Part shown: piece by piece, positions 27,822 to 36,901 of the stretch
How the letters are laid out: each line of letters starts with the position of its first letter
Numbering within the stretch: position 1 is the stretch's first letter
Origin: Kocuria rosea subsp. polaris
GTDB lineage: Bacteria; Actinomycetota; Actinomycetes; Actinomycetales; Micrococcaceae
DNA: 64,000 bases
Reading direction: 5' to 3'
Assembly (NCBI RefSeq): GCF_001483755.1
Contig: NZ_LQBK01000009.1
Location: 62,001-126,000 of the forward strand
Made by a program: the position numbers and the translations under genes
Notes under the pieces: model-generated
Databases searched by the model: none
Seen by the model: the letters and a program-made list of their open reading frames with translations, nothing else
Told to the model about the DNA's origin: nothing

Positions 27822-29189
27822 GTGGCCGACAACGAATTCGACATCCTCGTCCTCGGCGGAGGGAGTGCCGGCTACGCGGCCGCGCTGCGGGCCGTCCAGC
27901 TCGGCTTCACCGTGGCGCTGGTCGAGAAGAACAAGCTCGGGGGCACGTGTCTCCACTGGGGCTGCATCCCGACCAAGGCCTACCTGCACTCCGCCGAGCT
28001 CGCGGAGGACGCCCGGGAGAGCTCCAAGTACGGCATCCACACCACGCTGGAGTCCATCGACATGGCGGCGGTGCGGGAGTACAAGGACAAGATCGTCGCC
28101 GGCAAGTTCAAGGGCCTCACGGGCCTGATGAAGATGCGCAAGATCACGGTCGTCGAGGGCGTCGGCAAGCTCACGGGCGAGAACACCGTCGAGGTCGACG
28201 GCACCACCTACACCGGCAAGCACATCGTGCTGGCCTCCGGCTCGGTCTCCAAGACCCTGGGCGTCGAGATCGGCGGGCGGGTCATGACCTCGACCGAGGC
28301 GCTGGAGATCGACTTCGTGCCCAAGAGCGCGATCGTGCTCGGCGGCGGCGTGATCGGCTGCGAGTTCGCCTCCATGTGGAAGTCCTTCGGCGTGGACGTC
28401 ACCGTCATCGAGGGCCTGCCCCACCTGGTCGCCAACGAGGACCCGGCGATCGTGAAGGCGCTCGAGCGGGAGTTCAAGAAGCGCGGCATCAAGTCGAACC
28501 TCGGCACCTTCTTCGAGAAGGTGGAGCAGGACGACGACGGCGCGAAGGTCACCCTGGCCGACGGCAAGGTCTTCGAGGCCGACATCGTCCTGGTCGCCGT
28601 GGGCCGTGGCCCGAACACCGCCGACATGGGCTACGAGGAGCAGGGCATCCCCATGGACCGCGGCTTCGTCACCCCGGACGAGCGCCTGCACACCGGCGTC
28701 GGCAGCATCTACGCGATCGGCGACATCGTCCCGGGCGTGCAGCTCGCCCACCGCGGCTACCAGCAGGGACGGTTCGTGGCCGAGGAGATCGCCGGGCTGA
28801 ACCCGGCCGTCGTCGAGGACGTCAACATCCCCAAGGTCACGTTCACCGAGCCCGAGATCGCCTCCGTGGGATACAACGAGCCGCAGGCCAAGGAGAAGTT
28901 CGGCGAGGACAACGTCGAGGTCGCCGAGTACAACCTCGCCGGCAACGGCAAGAGCTCGATCCTGGGCACCGGCGGCATGATCAAGCTCGTGCGCGAGAAG
29001 GACGGGCCGATCATCGGCTTCCACGCCATCGGCAAGCGCATCAGCGAGCAGATCGGCGAGGGCCAGCTCATCGTCAACTGGGAGGCCTACCCGGAGGACG
29101 TCGCCGCGTTCGTGCACGCCCACCCCACCCAGAACGAGGCCATCGGCGAGGCGGCCATGGCCCTCGCCGGGACGCCGCTGCACGGCTGA
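27822..29189 (+). CDS. lpdA: Dihydrolipoyl dehydrogenase (E3)
   Basis: 455 residues. FAD/NAD-dependent flavoprotein that reoxidises dihydrolipoyl groups of 2-oxoacid dehydrogenase complexes. The FAD site is [11 protein letters not shown], the redox disulfide Cys43/Cys48 lies in [14 protein letters not shown], the NAD site is [12 protein letters not shown], and the second FAD motif is YAIGDIVPG. The C-terminal active-site pair is in [13 protein letters not shown]. The start is a GTG after GGGAG; the in-frame ATG 75 nt upstream overlaps the promoter. It is followed by the E2 gene, which it should serve. Confidence 0.96.
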   Translation: MADNEFDILVLGGGSAGYAAALRAVQLGFTVALVEKNKLGGTCLHWGCIPTKAYLHSAELAEDARESSKYGIHTTLESIDMAAVREYKDKIVAGKFKGLTGLMKMRKITVVEGVGKLTGENTVEVDGTTYTGKHIVLASGSVSKTLGVEIGGRVMTSTEALEIDFVPKSAIVLGGGVIGCEFASMWKSFGVDVTVIEGLPHLVANEDPAIVKALEREFKKRGIKSNLGTFFEKVEQDDDGAKVTLADGKVFEADIVLVAVGRGPNTADMGYEEQGIPMDRGFVTPDERLHTGVGSIYAIGDIVPGVQLAHRGYQQGRFVAEEIAGLNPAVVEDVNIPKVTFTEPEIASVGYNEPQAKEKFGEDNVEVAEYNLAGNGKSSILGTGGMIKLVREKDGPIIGFHAIGKRISEQIGEGQLIVNWEAYPEDVAAFVHAHPTQNEAIGEAAMALAGTPLHG

Positions 29190-29307
29190 GCGCGCCGTGG
29201 CCCCGCCCGGCCGGGCGGGGCCTCCCCAGCACCCCGGCACCGGGCCGCCACCCGGAGCGCACCACCGAAGGCACCATCGAAGGCACCGAAAGAGAGACGG
29301 TCGGACC

Positions 29308-31206
29308 ATGTCAGAAACCGTAAACCTGCCCGCACTGGGCGAATCCGTGACCGAGGGCACCGTGACCCGGTGGCTCAAGCAGGTCGGTGACGAGGTCGCC
29401 GTCGACGAGCCCCTGGTGGAGGTCTCCACCGACAAGGTCGACACCGAGATCCCCTCCCCCGTGGCCGGCGTGATCGAGGAGATCCTCGTCGACGAGGACG
29501 AGGACGTCGAGGTCGGCGCGCCGCTGGTCGTCATCGGGGACGGCTCGGGCTCCGGTTCCGAGGGCGGCTCCGGCCAGGACGAGTCCTCCGCGGAGGACAC
29601 CTCCGGGCAGGAGGCCGAGGACGCCGCGACCGAGGCGGAGACCCCGGAGGCGACCGACGAGGCCGCCGAGCCGGAGCCCTCCGGTGACGAGTCCTCCGGT
29701 GACGAGCAGGCCCCCAAGGCCGAGGCCCAGCAGACGGGCGAGGGCAGCGAGATCACCCTGCCCGCACTGGGCGAGTCCGTGACCGAGGGCACCGTGACCC
29801 GGTGGCTCAAGCAGGTCGGTGACGAGGTCGCCGTCGACGAGCCGCTGCTGGAGGTCTCCACCGACAAGGTCGACACCGAGGTCCCCTCCCCCGTGGCCGG
29901 GACCCTGCTGGAGATCCGGGTGCAGGAGGACGAGGACGCCGAGGTCGGCCAGGTCCTGGCGATCATCGGCTCCGGCTCCGCCCCCTCCGGGGACGAGCCC
30001 GCCGAGAAGCCCGCCGAGAAGCCCGCCGAGAAGTCTGCGGAGAAGCCCGCCGAGAAGTCTGCCGAGAAGCAGCCGGCGAAGCAGTCCACCGACGGCGGCG
30101 AGGGCTACGAGGGCGCCTCGTCCGGGAAGCAGGAGAAGGCGCCGTCCCGCGACGAGGCCCTGGTCGAGACCGAGGAGCCCGTGCTGGCCGACACCTCCGG
30201 GGACGAGCAGCAGGACACGGCGCAGCGCGACGGCGCCCGCACCGAGAAGGCGGAGGCCCCGACCGGTGACAACTCGTCCTACGTGACCCCGCTGGTGCGC
30301 AAGCTCGCCAAGAAGGAGGGCGTGGACCTCTCCACGCTCACCGGCACCGGGGTGGGCGGACGCATCCGCAAGCAGGACGTGCTGGCCGCCGCCGAGCAGC
30401 AGAAGGGCGGCGAGGCTGCCGCCGAACCGGCCGCCGCCGCACCGGCACAGGAGGCCGCCCCGGCCGCGCCGAAGGCGGACGCCAAGCGCGGGACCACGGA
30501 GAAGGCTCCGCGGATCCGGATGACGATCGCCCAGCGCATGCGCGAGTCGCTGCAGGAGGCCGCCCAGCTGACCCAGGTGACCGAGGTCGACATGACCCGG
30601 GTGGCCGTGCTGCGCGACCGGGCGAAGGCGAAGTTCCAGCAGCGGGAGGGCGCCAAGCTCACCTACCTGCCGTTCTTCGCCAAGGCGGTGGCCGAGGCGC
30701 TGCAGGCCCACCCCAAGCTCAACGCCACCTTCAAGGAGGCCGAGAAGGAGATCGTCTACAACGGCTCGGAGAACATCGCCATCGCGGTGGACACCCCGAA
30801 GGGTCTGCTGGTGCCGGTCATCAAGAACGCCGGCGACCTCAACCTCGGCGGCCTGGCCAAGCAGATCGCCGACCTCGGCTCCCGGGCCAAGGACGGCAAC
30901 ATCACGCCGGACGACCTCACCGGGGGCACGTTCACGATCACGAACCTCGGCTCCTTCGGGGCCCTGTTCGACACCCCGATCATCAACCAGCCGCAGGTCG
31001 CCATCCTCGGCACGGGGTCGATCGTGAAGCGCCCGATGGTCGTCTCCGACGCGGACGGCAACGACACCATCGCCATCCGTCAGATGTGCTACCTGTCGCT
31101 GACCTACGACCACCGCCTGGTCGACGGCGCGGACGCGGGCCGCTTCCTCCAGGCGCTCAAGGCGCGCCTGGAGGAGGGCCGCTTCGAGTCCGAGGTCGGT
31201 CTCTGA
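29308..31206 (+). CDS. sucB: 2-oxoglutarate dehydrogenase E2 (dihydrolipoyl succinyltransferase) with two lipoyl domains
   Basis: 632 residues. Two lipoyl domains (about 4-78 and 149-225), each with the lipoyl-Lys motif TDKVDTE, are joined by acidic linkers. A linker of AEKPAEKS repeats (about 232-258) leads to a peripheral-subunit-binding domain (about 324-360, [15 protein letters not shown]). The catalytic acyltransferase domain runs from about 395 to the end with active-site DHRLVDG. The succinyl assignment follows actinobacterial usage; acetyl-transferase activity in a mixed PDH/ODH supercomplex is possible. No E1 gene is adjacent. lipB and lipA, needed to lipoylate it, lie 2-4 kb downstream. 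Confidence 0.92.
   Translation: MSETVNLPALGESVTEGTVTRWLKQVGDEVAVDEPLVEVSTDKVDTEIPSPVAGVIEEILVDEDEDVEVGAPLVVIGDGSGSGSEGGSGQDESSAEDTSGQEAEDAATEAETPEATDEAAEPEPSGDESSGDEQAPKAEAQQTGEGSEITLPALGESVTEGTVTRWLKQVGDEVAVDEPLLEVSTDKVDTEVPSPVAGTLLEIRVQEDEDAEVGQVLAIIGSGSAPSGDEPAEKPAEKPAEKSAEKPAEKSAEKQPAKQSTDGGEGYEGASSGKQEKAPSRDEALVETEEPVLADTSGDEQQDTAQRDGARTEKAEAPTGDNSSYVTPLVRKLAKKEGVDLSTLTGTGVGGRIRKQDVLAAAEQQKGGEAAAEPAAAAPAQEAAPAAPKADAKRGTTEKAPRIRMTIAQRMRESLQEAAQLTQVTEVDMTRVAVLRDRAKAKFQQREGAKLTYLPFFAKAVAEALQAHPKLNATFKEAEKEIVYNGSENIAIAVDTPKGLLVPVIKNAGDLNLGGLAKQIADLGSRAKDGNITPDDLTGGTFTITNLGSFGALFDTPIINQPQVAILGTGSIVKRPMVVSDADGNDTIAIRQMCYLSLTYDHRLVDGADAGRFLQALKARLEEGRFESEVGL
29326..29448 (+). repeat. Near-identical 123-bp lipoyl-domain repeat, copy 1
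   Basis: Matches 29758-29880 at 120 of 123 bases by direct comparison. Two of the three differences are silent third positions (GAA/GAG, CCC/CCG); one is Val/Leu. Confidence 0.9.
29758..29880 (+). repeat. Near-identical 123-bp lipoyl-domain repeat, copy 2
   Basis: Second copy inside the same gene, 432 bp downstream of copy 1 and in the same frame. It covers the first half of the second lipoyl domain including the lipoyl-Lys motif. Confidence 0.9.
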
Positions 31207-31261
31207 CCGGGCCGGCCGTGGTCCCCGGCCCCCGCTGAGCACCGGCGGAGGGCGCGGCACT

Positions 31262-31304
31262 CCGGGAGGGCGTGTTCCTGATCACAGGGAGCACGCCCTC
31301 CCGG
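31262..31304 (+). terminator. Terminator of sucB
   Basis: A perfect 13-bp stem (31262-31274 with 31292-31304). The loop contains a short CCTG/CAGG inner pairing. It ends just before the promoter of the next gene. Confidence 0.75.
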
Positions 31305-31325
31305 CGTGCGCGGGCGGGCCTCCGA

Positions 31326-31331
31326 TAGGCT
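31326..31331 (+). promoter_or_regulatory. Leaderless -10 element of the small membrane protein gene
   Basis: TAGGCT followed by 7 nt and the ATG at 31339. No Shine-Dalgarno sequence intervenes, which implies a leaderless transcript. Confidence 0.6.
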
Positions 31332-31338
31332 CGGATGC

Positions 31339-31686
31339 ATGACCTTCCTGACCGGACTCCTCGTCTTCCTGCACCTCGTCGGCGCCGCGATCATCGTGGG
31401 CACCTGGATCTACACCATGAAGCGCCCCACGGTGTCCCCGGGGCAGTTCCACGCCTCGCTGCTGAGCCTGGTGACCGGGCTCCTGCTCGTGGCGATCTAC
31501 GAGATGGGGGACGGCGACGTCAACCACGTCAAGGTCGCCGTGAAGCTGCTCGTCGCTCTGGCGGTGGCGGTCGCCGCCTTCGTGGGGCAGCGGAGGACCA
31601 AGCGCGGGGAGACGGTCTCGACCGGCCTGGCCCACGCCGTGGGCGGGCTGGCGCTGATCAACATGGCGGTCGCCACGCTCTGGTGA
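31339..31686 (+). CDS. Small four-helix integral membrane protein, function unknown
   Basis: 115 residues with four hydrophobic segments (about 3-24, 38-54, 64-82 and 95-113) and short basic loops (MKRPT, QRRTKRGE). Family not identified with certainty. His12 and His43 lie in or near membrane segments, but no haem or metal motif is convincing. The start at 31339 is preferred over an in-frame ATG 33 nt upstream because of the -10 spacing and because the extension is hydrophilic and partly inside the sucB terminator region. It converges on the pseudokinase gene with a 37-bp gap. Confidence 0.78.
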   Translation: MTFLTGLLVFLHLVGAAIIVGTWIYTMKRPTVSPGQFHASLLSLVTGLLLVAIYEMGDGDVNHVKVAVKLLVALAVAVAAFVGQRRTKRGETVSTGLAHAVGGLALINMAVATLW

Positions 31687-31723
31687 CCCTCGTCCCCCAC
31701 CACCGGACCCCCGGCGCTGCCCG

Positions 31724-33364
31724 TCAGCCCCGGGGGTCCTGCCGTGCCGGGTCCCGCCGCGCCGGCTCCCGTTGCTCGGGATCCGGCGGCACCGTCGGGC
31801 CGGCCACGGCCTCCACCCCGGTCAGCCGCCAGCCGTGCTCGCCCTCGGCCAGGACGACGAGGACCGTCTGCACCCATCCGTCCCCCGCCGGCACCACGGA
31901 CGGGGCCGCTCCCGGCTCGCCCGGGTAGCCCTCCACCCGCACCTCGGCGACCAGCGCGACGGTGCCCGGCCGCGAGGACCCCGCGGGGGCCTCGTGGATG
32001 CTCCCGACCTCGAGCTCGAGCGCGGAGAAGACCCCTGCGCCCCGGGCGATGGTGTCCCGGTCCGCCGCCGCCGTCTCGCTCCCCGCCGCGTACACCTCCT
32101 CCAGCAGACGCGCGTCCCCCGTGCGCAGGGCCTCGCCGCGCCGCGCCACCAGGACCCGCAGCGCCTTCCGGGGATCCGTGACGTCGGCGGGGTCCTGCCG
32201 CGTCCCGCCCCCGGGCCCGGCGCCCGGACCGGCCCCGCCCGTCGGCCCGGGCGCGAGGGACCCGGGCGCAAGGGGCCCGGGACCGAGGGAGCGCAGCGGG
32301 ACCGACCATCCCGCGCGGGCCAGTGAGACGGCCGGATCCGGCCCGACCGCCGGGCCCGCCGTTGTCGCCGGGAACGGGTCGCCGTCCCCGGACAGGAGCA
32401 GGGCGGCGCTCCCGGCGGCCAGCAGCAGTGCCACCGCGAGCACCGCCCGGCGCCTGCCGGCCCGGGGCCGCGCCGGGCCGGCGGCCGGGCTCCCCGGCCC
32501 GCGCGGGGTCGGCTCTCCGTCCCGCACGAGCAGGCCGGCCAGTTCCGCTGCGGTCGGCCGGGCCGACGGATCGCTCTGCAGGGCGGCCTCGACCGCCCGG
32601 ACGAGTCCGGCGGGGGCGCCGGGGCACAGCAGCGCCAGGGGCACGTGCCGTGCCTGCCGTGCGGGGGCCCGCCCGGTGAGCGCCGCCCACCCCACCGCGC
32701 CGAGCGCTCGGACGTCCTCCGCCGGGCTGCCGCCCCCCGTGCCGGCGCGCACGGCGGCCCGGAGCCCGGCCCCGTCCGTGGCCGCCGTGGTGCGGAGCAG
32801 GAGGACCTGCCGGGCCGAGAGCTCCCCGTGGCACCGGCCCAGGGCGTGCAGCGCCGCCAGGCCGGTCGCGGCGTCCCGGAGCACCGCGGCCGCCTCCGCG
32901 GGCTCCAGCCGGCCGCGCTCGGCCAGCCGGTCGGCGAGCGAACCGCCCGCGACGAAGTCCTCGACCAGCCCCACGGGTGCCGCCGCCGGGCCCAGCAGCC
33001 CGCGCACGGCCACGAGACAGGGGTCCTCCCGGCCCGCCAGGGCGACCGCGAGCGAGAGGGCCGCGGCCCGCGACCGGTCGGGCTCCGGGCCTGGCTCCTC
33101 CGGGCAGGGACGCAGGACGAAGTGCTCCCCGGACCGCGCCTCCCGCACCAGCCACGAGCGTGCGCCCAGGCGTCGCACCGGCTCCAGCCCGTCCTCGGGC
33201 GGCAGCCGCGGAGGCGTGTCCTCCGCCGGCGCGCCTCCGGACGGGCCGGGGCGGCCGTGCGCACGGTCGTCCCGGACGGCCGCGGCGAGCCGTGCCCGGG
33301 CGGAAGCGGGCGGGGCCGGGGTGATCTCGTGGTGGCCGCCGTGCGCGGCGGGGCGCTGGTCCAT
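31724..33364 (-). CDS. Membrane-anchored protein-kinase-like protein, probable pseudokinase
   Basis: 546 residues. Residues 60-285 follow a protein-kinase layout, but the catalytic residues are lost: Arg85 (FVLRPC) replaces the ATP-anchoring Lys, the catalytic loop reads HGELSARQVLLL (from His179) instead of HRDxKxxN, and no DFG is found. Helix alphaF survives as EDVRALGAVGWAALTG. A basic RAGRRR leads into one membrane helix (307-325), then a Pro/Gly spacer and an outer domain (about 395-522) whose helix-then-sheet pattern resembles NTF2/SnoaL folds (inference). The ATG is chosen at the end of the lipB-divergent gap; longer readings cross lipB. The trailing residues are repetitive (EPARRDPARQDP). 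Confidence 0.8.
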   Translation of the reverse strand: MDQRPAAHGGHHEITPAPPASARARLAAAVRDDRAHGRPGPSGGAPAEDTPPRLPPEDGLEPVRRLGARSWLVREARSGEHFVLRPCPEEPGPEPDRSRAAALSLAVALAGREDPCLVAVRGLLGPAAAPVGLVEDFVAGGSLADRLAERGRLEPAEAAAVLRDAATGLAALHALGRCHGELSARQVLLLRTTAATDGAGLRAAVRAGTGGGSPAEDVRALGAVGWAALTGRAPARQARHVPLALLCPGAPAGLVRAVEAALQSDPSARPTAAELAGLLVRDGEPTPRGPGSPAAGPARPRAGRRRAVLAVALLLAAGSAALLLSGDGDPFPATTAGPAVGPDPAVSLARAGWSVPLRSLGPGPLAPGSLAPGPTGGAGPGAGPGGGTRQDPADVTDPRKALRVLVARRGEALRTGDARLLEEVYAAGSETAAADRDTIARGAGVFSALELEVGSIHEAPAGSSRPGTVALVAEVRVEGYPGEPGAAPSVVPAGDGWVQTVLVVLAEGEHGWRLTGVEAVAGPTVPPDPEQREPARRDPARQDPRG

Positions 33365-33457
33365 GGCCCCAGCATGCCCGCCGGCGCCCGGGGCCGCGGG
33401 CGCCGTCCACAGCCCCCCTGCCCGGTCCCTCCGGCGCGCACAGGTCCGGTCGCGCGA

Positions 33458-33463
33458 TAGGCT
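33458..33463 (+). promoter_or_regulatory. Leaderless -10 element of lipB
   Basis: TAGGCT followed by exactly 6 nt and the lipB ATG. There is no ribosome-binding site, so translation likely begins at the mRNA 5' end. Confidence 0.6.
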
Positions 33464-33469
33464 GGGGAC

Positions 33470-34171
33470 ATGTCCCTCTGCTTCGAACGGCTCGGCTTCG
33501 ATCCGCACCTCGTCGACTACCGCTCGGCGCTGGAGCTGCAGAAGAACGTGCACCGCGAGGTCGTCGCGGGCGAGCGGCCCAACACCGTGCTGCTGCTGGA
33601 GCACCCCCCGGTCTACACGGCCGGTCGGCGCACCGAGCCCCACGAGCACCCCACCGACGGGACCGAGGTCGTGGAGATCGGCCGCGGGGGCAAGCTCACC
33701 TACCACGGCCCCGGGATGCTCGTCGGCTACCCCATCGTCCGGCTGACCACGCCCATCGACGTCGTGCGCTTCGTGCGCCTGCTCGAGGAGATCATCCTGG
33801 CCGTGGTCGCGGACTTCGGGGTGCAGGCCGCGACCGTGGCGGGCCGCTCCGGGGCGTGGGTGCTCGCGGACGAGCGCGGGCCGGACCGCAAGATCGCCGC
33901 CATCGGCGTGCAGGTCTCCAAGCGGGCCACCATGCACGGCTTCGCCCTGAACTGCTCCAACGACCTGCGGCCGTTCGGCAAGATCATCCCGTGCGGCATC
34001 ACCGACGCCTCCGTCACGAGCCTCTCGCAGGAGACGGGCCGGCTCGTGACCCCGGAGGCGGTGGTCGCGCGCATGGAGCAGGAAATATCCGCCCGCCGGG
34101 ACGAGTTGTGCGAACAGTTCGTCCCGTCAGGGACCCCGGGTCCGCTGCCCTGGCCCACCGCCGTCAGCTGA
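33470..34171 (+). CDS. lipB: Octanoyl-[acyl carrier protein]:protein octanoyltransferase
   Basis: 233 residues. Transfers octanoate from ACP to lipoyl domains, the first step of lipoate assembly. Substrate-binding [17 protein letters not shown] is at residues 67-83. The catalytic Lys is in [17 protein letters not shown], where the Lys/Cys dyad is completed by Cys in [15 protein letters not shown]. It is followed by lipA after 69 bp, and its targets include the two lipoyl domains of sucB upstream. The mRNA is predicted leaderless. Confidence 0.96.
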   Translation: MSLCFERLGFDPHLVDYRSALELQKNVHREVVAGERPNTVLLLEHPPVYTAGRRTEPHEHPTDGTEVVEIGRGGKLTYHGPGMLVGYPIVRLTTPIDVVRFVRLLEEIILAVVADFGVQAATVAGRSGAWVLADERGPDRKIAAIGVQVSKRATMHGFALNCSNDLRPFGKIIPCGITDASVTSLSQETGRLVTPEAVVARMEQEISARRDELCEQFVPSGTPGPLPWPTAVS

Positions 34172-34240
34172 CCTGCGCCGCCCCGGGACCGCCGGGACCA
34201 TGAGCGCACCACCGTCGACATCTCGACAAGGAGACCGACC

Positions 34241-35248
34241 ATGACCGTTGCCCCAGAGGGCCGCCGCCTGCTGCGCGTCGAGGCGCGCAACGCCGAGACG
34301 CCCATCGAGAAGAAGCCGTCCTGGCTGAAGAATACGGCGCGGATGGGCCCCGAGTTCCAGGAGCTGAAGTCCCTCGCCCGCGGCAAGGGCCTGCACACCG
34401 TGTGCGAGGAGGCCGGCTGCCCCAACATCTACGAGTGCTGGGAGGACCGGGAGGCCACGTTCCTCATCGGCGGCTCCAAGTGCACCCGCCGCTGCGACTT
34501 CTGCGACATCGCCACCGGCAAGCCCGACCTGCTGGACGTCACCGAGCCCCGCAAGGTGGCCGAGTCCGTCAAGGAGCTCGGACTGCGCTACGCGACCGTC
34601 ACGGGCGTGGCCCGCGACGACCTCGACGACGGCGGCGCCTGGCTGTACGCGGAGACCATCCGCGCGATCCACACGCTGAACCCGAACACCGGCGTGGAGA
34701 TCCTGATCCCTGACTTCCAGGGCGTCCCCGACCGGCTGCAGCAGGTCATCGACGCCGAGCCCGAGGTCTTCGCCCACAACGTGGAGACGGTCCCGCGCAT
34801 CTTCCGCCAGATCCGGCCCGCCTTCACCTACGAGCGCTCCCTGGACGTCATCACCCAGGGCAAGGACGCCGGGATGATCACCAAGTCCAACCTCATCCTC
34901 GGGATGGGCGAGACGAACCAGGAGATCTACGAGGCGCTGTGCGACCTCAACGACGCCGGGTGCGACATCATCACGCTCACCCAGTACCTGCGCCCCTCCC
35001 CGCTGTTCCACCCGATCGACCGGTGGGTCAAGCCCGAGGAGTTCGTGGAGCTCTCCGAGATGGCCGAGGAGATCGGCTTCCTGGGCGTCATGGCGGGCCC
35101 GATGGTCCGGTCCTCGTACCGCGCCGGCCGGCTGTGGGCCCGCGCCATGGAGAAGTCGGGCCGGCCGATCCCGTCCCACCTGGCGCACATCGAGGACACC
35201 GGCAGCGCCTCCCAGGAGGCGTCCTCGCTCGTCCAGCGACTCCGCTGA
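34241..35248 (+). CDS. lipA: Lipoyl synthase
   Basis: 335 residues. Radical-SAM enzyme that inserts two sulfurs into protein-bound octanoyl chains. Both [4Fe-4S] sites are visible: the auxiliary cluster cysteines in [12 protein letters not shown] and the radical-SAM CxxxCxxC in [10 protein letters not shown]. The auxiliary cluster's Ser ligand is in RSSYRAGR near the C-terminus. It starts at an ATG after AAGGAGA and lies directly after lipB, so the two can act sequentially on the same apo-proteins. Confidence 0.97.
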   Translation: MTVAPEGRRLLRVEARNAETPIEKKPSWLKNTARMGPEFQELKSLARGKGLHTVCEEAGCPNIYECWEDREATFLIGGSKCTRRCDFCDIATGKPDLLDVTEPRKVAESVKELGLRYATVTGVARDDLDDGGAWLYAETIRAIHTLNPNTGVEILIPDFQGVPDRLQQVIDAEPEVFAHNVETVPRIFRQIRPAFTYERSLDVITQGKDAGMITKSNLILGMGETNQEIYEALCDLNDAGCDIITLTQYLRPSPLFHPIDRWVKPEEFVELSEMAEEIGFLGVMAGPMVRSSYRAGRLWARAMEKSGRPIPSHLAHIEDTGSASQEASSLVQRLR

Positions 35249-35278
35249 GGACCGGCGGGCGCGGGCCCGCCCACCCGC

Positions 35279-35284
35279 TAAACT
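35279..35284 (+). promoter_or_regulatory. Putative -10 element of the DUF4191 gene
   Basis: TAAACT, 90 nt before the GTG start. A weak 7-bp GGCGGGC/GCCCGCC hairpin (35254-35271) just upstream may end lipA transcription. Confidence 0.45.
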
Positions 35285-35373
35285 GGAGGACGGGCCGCGG
35301 CCGGGCGCTCTCGCGCGCCGGCACCGCGGGTCCGCCGGAACACCGCCACCGCACCACAGGACGAGGTCTCACC

Positions 35374-36171
35374 GTGTCACCTTCCCACGCCAAGTCGCGC
35401 CCGACGTCGCGATCCTCCTCCCCCGGGAAGCCCGCGGGGAAGCCGACCGGGAAGCCCACCCGGGCGCAGAAGCGCGAGGCGAAGCAGCAGCGGAAGGCGA
35501 CCAAGGGGCCGGGCTTCCTCAGCCAGATCAAGCAGGTCTTCAAGATGACCCGCGAGGTCGAGCCCAACATCGGCTGGTGGATGCTGCTGATCGGCCTCGG
35601 CGTCCTCCTCGTCTTCCTGCTCGTCGGCGTCCTGCTCGGCAACTGGATCACCGGGCTGCTCATCGGTCTGCCGTTCGCGCTGCTGGCCGCCTCGTTCTAC
35701 CTCTCCCGGCGGGCCGAGCGCGCCGCGTTCGCCCGGATCGAGGACCAGCCCGGGGCCGCCGGCGCCGCGCTGTCCGCGCTGCGCCGCGGCTGGATCGTCG
35801 AGGACCAGCCCGCGGCCATGGATCCCCGCACCCGCGACCTCATCTTCCGCGCCATCGGCCGCCCCGGCGTGGTCCTCGTGACCGAGGGCCCCGCGGGGCG
35901 GGTCGACAAGCTCGTCGCCAAGGAGCGCCGCCGGATCGGCCCCGTGATCCAGAACGTGCCGATCCACGTCATCAAGACCGGCAAGGGCGAGGGCCAGGTG
36001 CCGCTGCGCGCGCTGTCCAAGCAGATGAAGAAGCTCGACAAGAAGCTCACGCAGCAGGAGGTGCAGACCGTGCACAAGCGGATCAGCACCCTGGGCAACC
36101 GGCTGCCGATCCCCAAGGGCGTGGACCCGATGCGCGCCCGCCCGGACCGCCGTGCCATGCGCGGCCGCTGA
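35374..36171 (+). CDS. DUF4191 domain-containing membrane protein
   Basis: 265 residues. The N-terminus is basic, with a short PGKPAGKPTGKPT repeat (17-29). Two membrane helices follow (about 68-88 and 91-110), then a cytosolic domain with GWIVEDQPAAMDPRTRDL and VPIHVIKTGKGEGQVPL, characteristic of DUF4191. The C-terminus is strongly basic (RARPDRRAMRGR). Function is unknown; the family is regularly found beside lipA in actinobacteria. The start is a GTG near a weak AGGACGAGG site. Confidence 0.85.
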   Translation: MSPSHAKSRPTSRSSSPGKPAGKPTGKPTRAQKREAKQQRKATKGPGFLSQIKQVFKMTREVEPNIGWWMLLIGLGVLLVFLLVGVLLGNWITGLLIGLPFALLAASFYLSRRAERAAFARIEDQPGAAGAALSALRRGWIVEDQPAAMDPRTRDLIFRAIGRPGVVLVTEGPAGRVDKLVAKERRRIGPVIQNVPIHVIKTGKGEGQVPLRALSKQMKKLDKKLTQQEVQTVHKRISTLGNRLPIPKGVDPMRARPDRRAMRGR

Positions 36172-36182
36172 GCTGCGGGCCT

Positions 36183-36244
36183 GCCCGACGACGACGGAGC
36201 CCCTCGCCTTCCGCGGAAGACGAGGGGCTCCGTCGTCGTCGGGC
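36183..36244. terminator. Long bidirectional hairpin terminator
   Basis: A perfect 24-bp stem (36183-36206 with 36221-36244). The loop contains a further self-complementary CTTCCGCGGAAG. It separates the convergent DUF4191 and RDD genes. Its arms begin CCCGACGACGACG, as does the palindrome at 45966-46017. Confidence 0.85.
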
Positions 36245-36258
36245 GCCGTGCCGGTGCC

Positions 36259-36705
36259 TCAGCGGGTGCGGACCAGGACCGTGTCCGCCGCCCGGTCGTG
36301 CAGGCCGCGCTGGTCGGGGTCGAACACGACCGCCGGGATCACGAGGCACAGCAGGAGGGAGCGGACCACGGCCCGGGCGAAGCCGGCGGGCCGCCCGGCC
36401 AGCGTCTGCACCTGCAGGCCCAGCAGCAGGTGCCCCGGGGTGTGGCCGGTCGCGCCGACCAGCAGCACGTTGAGCAGGAACAGGAACGCGAGGGTCATCA
36501 GTCCCTGCTCGTTCCACTGGGGCACGAGCCACTGGGCGAGGGCCCAGCACAGGTACCAGTCCAGCACCAGGGCCACGATCCGCCGCCCCACGCGTCCCAC
36601 GGAGCCCGGCCCCTGCTCCGGGCGCCCGAGGCGCTGCCCCGGGTACTCCTGCCGGCCGGTCCCCGGCCCCTCGAGCCACGAGCCCACATCATGTCTGTCG
36701 ATCAT
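36259..36705 (-). CDS. RDD family membrane protein
   Basis: 148 residues. RDD-domain markers are GRRIVALVLDW (Arg...Asp) before the first helix and FDPDQRGLHDRAADTVLV after the last. Three membrane segments lie between. The function of this short form is unknown; RDD proteins have been linked to transport. The start at 36705 is preferred over an ATG 96 nt upstream because TACCCT lies 6 nt before it and the extension is not RDD-like. Divergent from glnA. Confidence 0.85.
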   Translation of the reverse strand: MIDRHDVGSWLEGPGTGRQEYPGQRLGRPEQGPGSVGRVGRRIVALVLDWYLCWALAQWLVPQWNEQGLMTLAFLFLLNVLLVGATGHTPGHLLLGLQVQTLAGRPAGFARAVVRSLLLCLVIPAVVFDPDQRGLHDRAADTVLVRTR

Positions 36706-36711
36706 CCCCCC

Positions 36712-36717
36712 AGGGTA
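36712..36717 (-). promoter_or_regulatory. Leaderless -10 element of the RDD gene
   Basis: Minus strand TACCCT, then six G residues, then the ATG. The G run could also act as a ribosome-binding site, so the leaderless reading is less certain here. Confidence 0.5.
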
Positions 36718-36734
36718 TCGGGGAGGGACTCCCC

Positions 36735-36740
36735 TAGACT
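36735..36740 (+). promoter_or_regulatory. Putative -10 element of glnA
   Basis: TAGACT on the plus strand, about 160 nt before the glnA ATG, only 17 bp from the oppositely oriented RDD -10. The intervening leader could hold nitrogen-control sites, but I recognise no GlnR or AmtR box. Confidence 0.35.
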
Positions 36741-36901
36741 GGCGGGAGACCGTGGCTCCCCCGGGCCCTCCTGCGTAACAGCGAGGAAACACCCGGGACA
36801 CGGAGCCTTAATGCCCGGTCCGTAGCGTTGTCCCCGGAAACGGACGCCGACCCAGCGCACCTGGCACGGCGGGCCAGCCCACCTAACAAGGAGAACAGCA
36901 C

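Noticed and set aside
36706-36901. Riboswitch or GlnR/AmtR operator in the glnA leader
   Set aside because: The 160-nt leader contains no recognisable conserved RNA fold or known operator, so only a tentative -10 was listed.
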